A DNA stretch of 64,000 bases from the NCBI GenBank assembly GCA_902626585.1, contig CACOGA010000005.1, positions 37,316 to 101,315 of the forward strand. Direction: 5' to 3'. The position numbers were made by a program, and so were the translations under genes. This DNA comes from an uncultured Bacteroidota bacterium. Lineage in GTDB: Bacteria; Bacteroidota; Bacteroidia; Flavobacteriales; Flavobacteriaceae. Shown here one piece after another: positions 61,514-64,000 of the stretch. Position 1 is the first letter of the stretch. Every line of letters begins with the position of its first letter. The notes beneath the pieces were generated by a model. It worked only from the letters and a program-made list of their open reading frames with translations, was not told the DNA's origin and did no database searches.

Positions 61514-64000
61514 ATGCATTCAATAATTAAAAAAATACTTTTTTCATTATTTTTTAGTCTACAAGCTTGGGGCATACTAGCTCAGGAAAACTTACCACCA
61601 GTTATATCATCAGAGGGAAATGCAGTCTATTGTCCCCAAACTTCTCAAAATATTGTTACATCTTTTAATATTGAGGATCCAGATGATACAACGTTGGATG
61701 CTTTATACATTCAAATTTCTGAGGGTTATTCACCAGGTGAAGATCAATTAGTATATACAGGCTCAAATCCAGATTTAAACACAACTTGGAGTTATGATGA
61801 AGGAAAACTTGAAATTACGGGTTTTTCAGGTGAGGAACTATTAATTTCTGATATTATTGATGCTGTTTATGAAGTAGTTTTTATTTCAAGCAGTCCTAAT
61901 CCATCCGATAAATCATTCTCATTTACAATTGGTGATGCTAATTATCTTCCGTCCACAGAACATTATTATGTTTATTTTGAACAGACAGGTATTACATGGA
62001 TTCAAGCGCAACAGGCCGCAGAGAATTCAAATTATTATGGTCTACAAGGGTATTTAGTTACAATTCTTTCAGAAGAAGAAAATCAAATATCTGCAGAACA
62101 GGCAGGGGGCGCTGGATGGATTGGTGCAAGCGATCAAGGAATCGAAGGTGAATGGAATTGGGTTACCGGACCTGAAGGTTTAGAAAATGGTGGAGCTGGC
62201 CTCCCATTTTGGGTAGGTCAAGGTCCTGAAACAGGAGGTGGTCCGGTTACTGGTATGTACAGCAATTGGAATACCAACCCTTCTGAACCAAATCAAGCTG
62301 GAGATGAGGACTACGCACACATCACTGACGATAGTATAGGGGTGATTGGCTCTTGGAATGATTTAACAAATACAGGGGCTAGCAGTGGACCATATCAACC
62401 AAAAGGTTATGTTGTGGAATACGGAGGAATGCCAGGTGATCCGGAATTAAACCTTTCATCAAGCACAAGCTTATCAGCACCACCGACAGTAACAGTTGAA
62501 CCATTTGATGGAGTTGATTGTGCACTTATATCTTTGAGCGCATCATCAGATGATGAAGACGGTTCAGTTTATTGGTTTGAGGCTGAAAATGGAGGTGATT
62601 CTGTTTTTTATGGAACTTCATTTGAACCTGGAGCTTTAGAAGAAGGAAATTATTCATATTGGGTATCGCCTTTTGAAAACGGTGAGTGCGACTCATACAA
62701 CAGAATAGAAATTCAAGTTAATATCACGCCAGGTTTCCCGGAGATTGTCACACCAAATGTAACCATTGACCAAGAATGCTATACAGTTGAAGAATTAGTT
62801 ACAGACGTTTTAATTAATAATTTATGTGCAGATGTTTCGAATATTACCTGGAGTAGTGGAAATGATTTTGGAGATGTTAATGGAATTGCACATTTTTTAG
62901 AACCAAGTGGTGGTTTTCCGTTTGGTGAAGGAATTATATTGTCCACGGGTAATGCTCTTTTAGCTACTGGTCCAAACGAATCCATGGGGGGTGCATCATC
63001 AGGTGATTTTGGTTGGCCTGGAGATTCAGATCTTGACAGTTTAATCGAAGATGATACTAATAATGCCTCAATAATAGAATTTGATTTTGTCCCAATATCT
63101 AATAAGCTAAGCTTTAGGTTCATAATGGCATCCGAAGAATATGATATGGGAAACTATGAGTGTAATTACTCTGATGTATTTGCTTTTTTATTGACAGATC
63201 AAAATGGAGTTACTACAAATTTAGCGGTTATACCAGAAACGGATATTCCTATAGCTATCACTAATATTCACCCTGCTAATTTTGAGTGTGATGCTGCCAA
63301 TCCAGAATATTTTCATGGTTACACACCTGTTTCCGAACCAGATATTGGTTATGACGGAAGGACGGTACCCTTCATAGCCCAAGCTGAGGTTAATATTGGT
63401 GAAACATATCATATAAAGCTAGCAGTTGCAGATGCATCAGATGCTTCACTAGACTCTGCGGTATTTCTTGAGGCAGGTAGTTTTGATCTAGGAGTTAATC
63501 TTGGAGATGATATTTTAGTTGGGTCTGGAAATGAAGAATGTTTAGGTAATAATATAATTCTTGATACTCAAATTGATGAAACTTTAGAGGAAACAATTTA
63601 TAACTGGTATAAAGACGGTGCTATTTTAGATGATGAAAATTCTTCTACATTAGTTGTTTCTGAAACTGGTATTTACTCTGTTGATGTCATAATTTCAGAA
63701 AACTGTACTACCTCTGACGAAATTTTAGTTGAATTCTATATTCCCGAAGAAGTTGACAATCTTCCCACTTTAAATTCTTGCGATAATTTTATTATTGATG
63801 GAGATGGTATTTTCGATTTAAATGAACAATACATTAATATAATTAATCAATTGAGCTCAGATCAGTTCACTATTACATATTATGAATCGGAAGAGGATGC
63901 CATTAATGATTTAAACATGATAGAAAATCCAGACTCATATGATAATTCTATTGCCTTCTCTCAAACTATTTTTACAAGGATTGTTCCAGATTCAAATCCA
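61514..64000 (+). CDS. Large secreted C-type lectin and choice-of-anchor L protein (5' part)
   Basis: An open frame of 829 codons with no stop before the window end. A signal peptide (KILFSLFFSLQAWGILAQ, cleavage near residue 24) is followed by a beta-rich region. A C-type lectin-like domain lies at about residues 148-305 (GITWIQAQQAAE, LVTILSEEENQ, GGAGWIGASDQGIEGEWNWVTG, NPSEPNQ, GSWNDL). An Ig-like region follows, then a choice-of-anchor L domain at about 412-662 (GGFPFGEGIILSTGNALLATGPN, IMASEEYDM). The ATG at 61510 is closed by a stop after six codons, so 61514 is used. A T9SS sorting domain beyond the window is likely but unseen. Confidence 0.85.
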   Translation, partial: MHSIIKKILFSLFFSLQAWGILAQENLPPVISSEGNAVYCPQTSQNIVTSFNIEDPDDTTLDALYIQISEGYSPGEDQLVYTGSNPDLNTTWSYDEGKLEITGFSGEELLISDIIDAVYEVVFISSSPNPSDKSFSFTIGDANYLPSTEHYYVYFEQTGITWIQAQQAAENSNYYGLQGYLVTILSEEENQISAEQAGGAGWIGASDQGIEGEWNWVTGPEGLENGGAGLPFWVGQGPETGGGPVTGMYSNWNTNPSEPNQAGDEDYAHITDDSIGVIGSWNDLTNTGASSGPYQPKGYVVEYGGMPGDPELNLSSSTSLSAPPTVTVEPFDGVDCALISLSASSDDEDGSVYWFEAENGGDSVFYGTSFEPGALEEGNYSYWVSPFENGECDSYNRIEIQVNITPGFPEIVTPNVTIDQECYTVEELVTDVLINNLCADVSNITWSSGNDFGDVNGIAHFLEPSGGFPFGEGIILSTGNALLATGPNESMGGASSGDFGWPGDSDLDSLIEDDTNNASIIEFDFVPISNKLSFRFIMASEEYDMGNYECNYSDVFAFLLTDQNGVTTNLAVIPETDIPIAITNIHPANFECDAANPEYFHGYTPVSEPDIGYDGRTVPFIAQAEVNIGETYHIKLAVADASDASLDSAVFLEAGSFDLGVNLGDDILVGSGNEECLGNNIILDTQIDETLEETIYNWYKDGAILDDENSSTLVVSETGIYSVDVIISENCTTSDEILVEFYIPEEVDNLPTLNSCDNFIIDGDGIFDLNEQYINIINQLSSDQFTITYYESEEDAINDLNMIENPDSYDNSIAFSQTIFTRIVPDSNP

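Noticed and set aside
61510..61530. ATG at 61510 as start of the lectin-like protein
   Set aside because: This frame meets a stop after six codons; the ATG at 61514 gives a signal peptide and an 829-codon open frame.
1..64000. CRISPR array, prophage, insertion sequence or defence island
   Set aside because: No regularly spaced repeats, transposase, integrase, phage structural gene or nuclease/toxin pair was found on either strand.

Overview
The window is AT-rich chromosomal DNA from a member of the Bacteroidota, most likely a marine Flavobacteriia lineage with a compact genome. The evidence is a type IX secretion sorting domain on a secreted protease, PorV/PorQ-like, DUF3276, DUF1573 and DUF4105 proteins, a zeaxanthin-type carotenoid cluster, a nusB-DUF1573-yajC gene run, several TTG starts, and promoters of the Bacteroidota TAnnTTTG type instead of -35/-10 boxes. 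Genes are packed closely. No intergenic stretch exceeds 300 bases, and all eight tail-to-tail gene pairs abut or overlap.

Layout. 1-6343 (+) carries late haem biosynthesis: hemB (3' end only), hemL, hemE, hemN, hemH and hemG. 6338-9885 (-) is an iron(III) ABC transporter (fbpA-fbpB-fbpC), with a perfect 7+5+7 palindrome before fbpA. It is divergent from a DUF6607 gene and an AraC regulator (10007-11783). tRNA-Leu(GAG) at 11788-11872 leads directly into crtI-crtB-crtZ-crtY (to 15854), enough to take GGPP to zeaxanthin. Then come aconitase (-), a periplasmic foldase run read from guaB (guaB, a double parvulin, a SurA-like lipoprotein, SurA; 18219-23563, -), HMG-CoA lyase and a LysE exporter.

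The middle (25-45 kb) is mostly housekeeping: a secreted M43 metalloprotease, pyrD, yajC, a DUF1573 lipoprotein, nusB, an MsbA-like exporter, a PUR-alpha-like protein, a secreted M14 peptidase, a CsaA-like protein, a thiol-disulfide/peroxiredoxin-like protein, a cyclophilin-FKBP fusion, recQ, kdsD-like, tatC, lptB, pssA, a PorV-like protein and a DUF4105 protein. From 44.5 to 50 kb two B12-related genes (PduO-type adenosyltransferase and meaB) flank a DUF2795 gene and secA. From 50 to 60 kb are PAP2, MATE, def, ruvX, an InaA-like kinase, tsaC, cca, ctaA, a pRiA4b ORF-3-like gene, uvrB and sucC. The end holds a beta-lactamase-fold lipoprotein and the first 829 codons of a large secreted C-type-lectin/choice-of-anchor L protein that runs off the window.

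I found no CRISPR array, transposase, phage gene, defence system or rRNA. Nothing here is clearly a new multi-gene system. The most interesting leads are a 10+5+10 palindrome wedged between the guaB -7 element and its start codon, the iron-type operator at fbpA next to the poorly characterised DUF6607/AraC pair, the universal convergent overlaps, and the large lectin-like surface protein.
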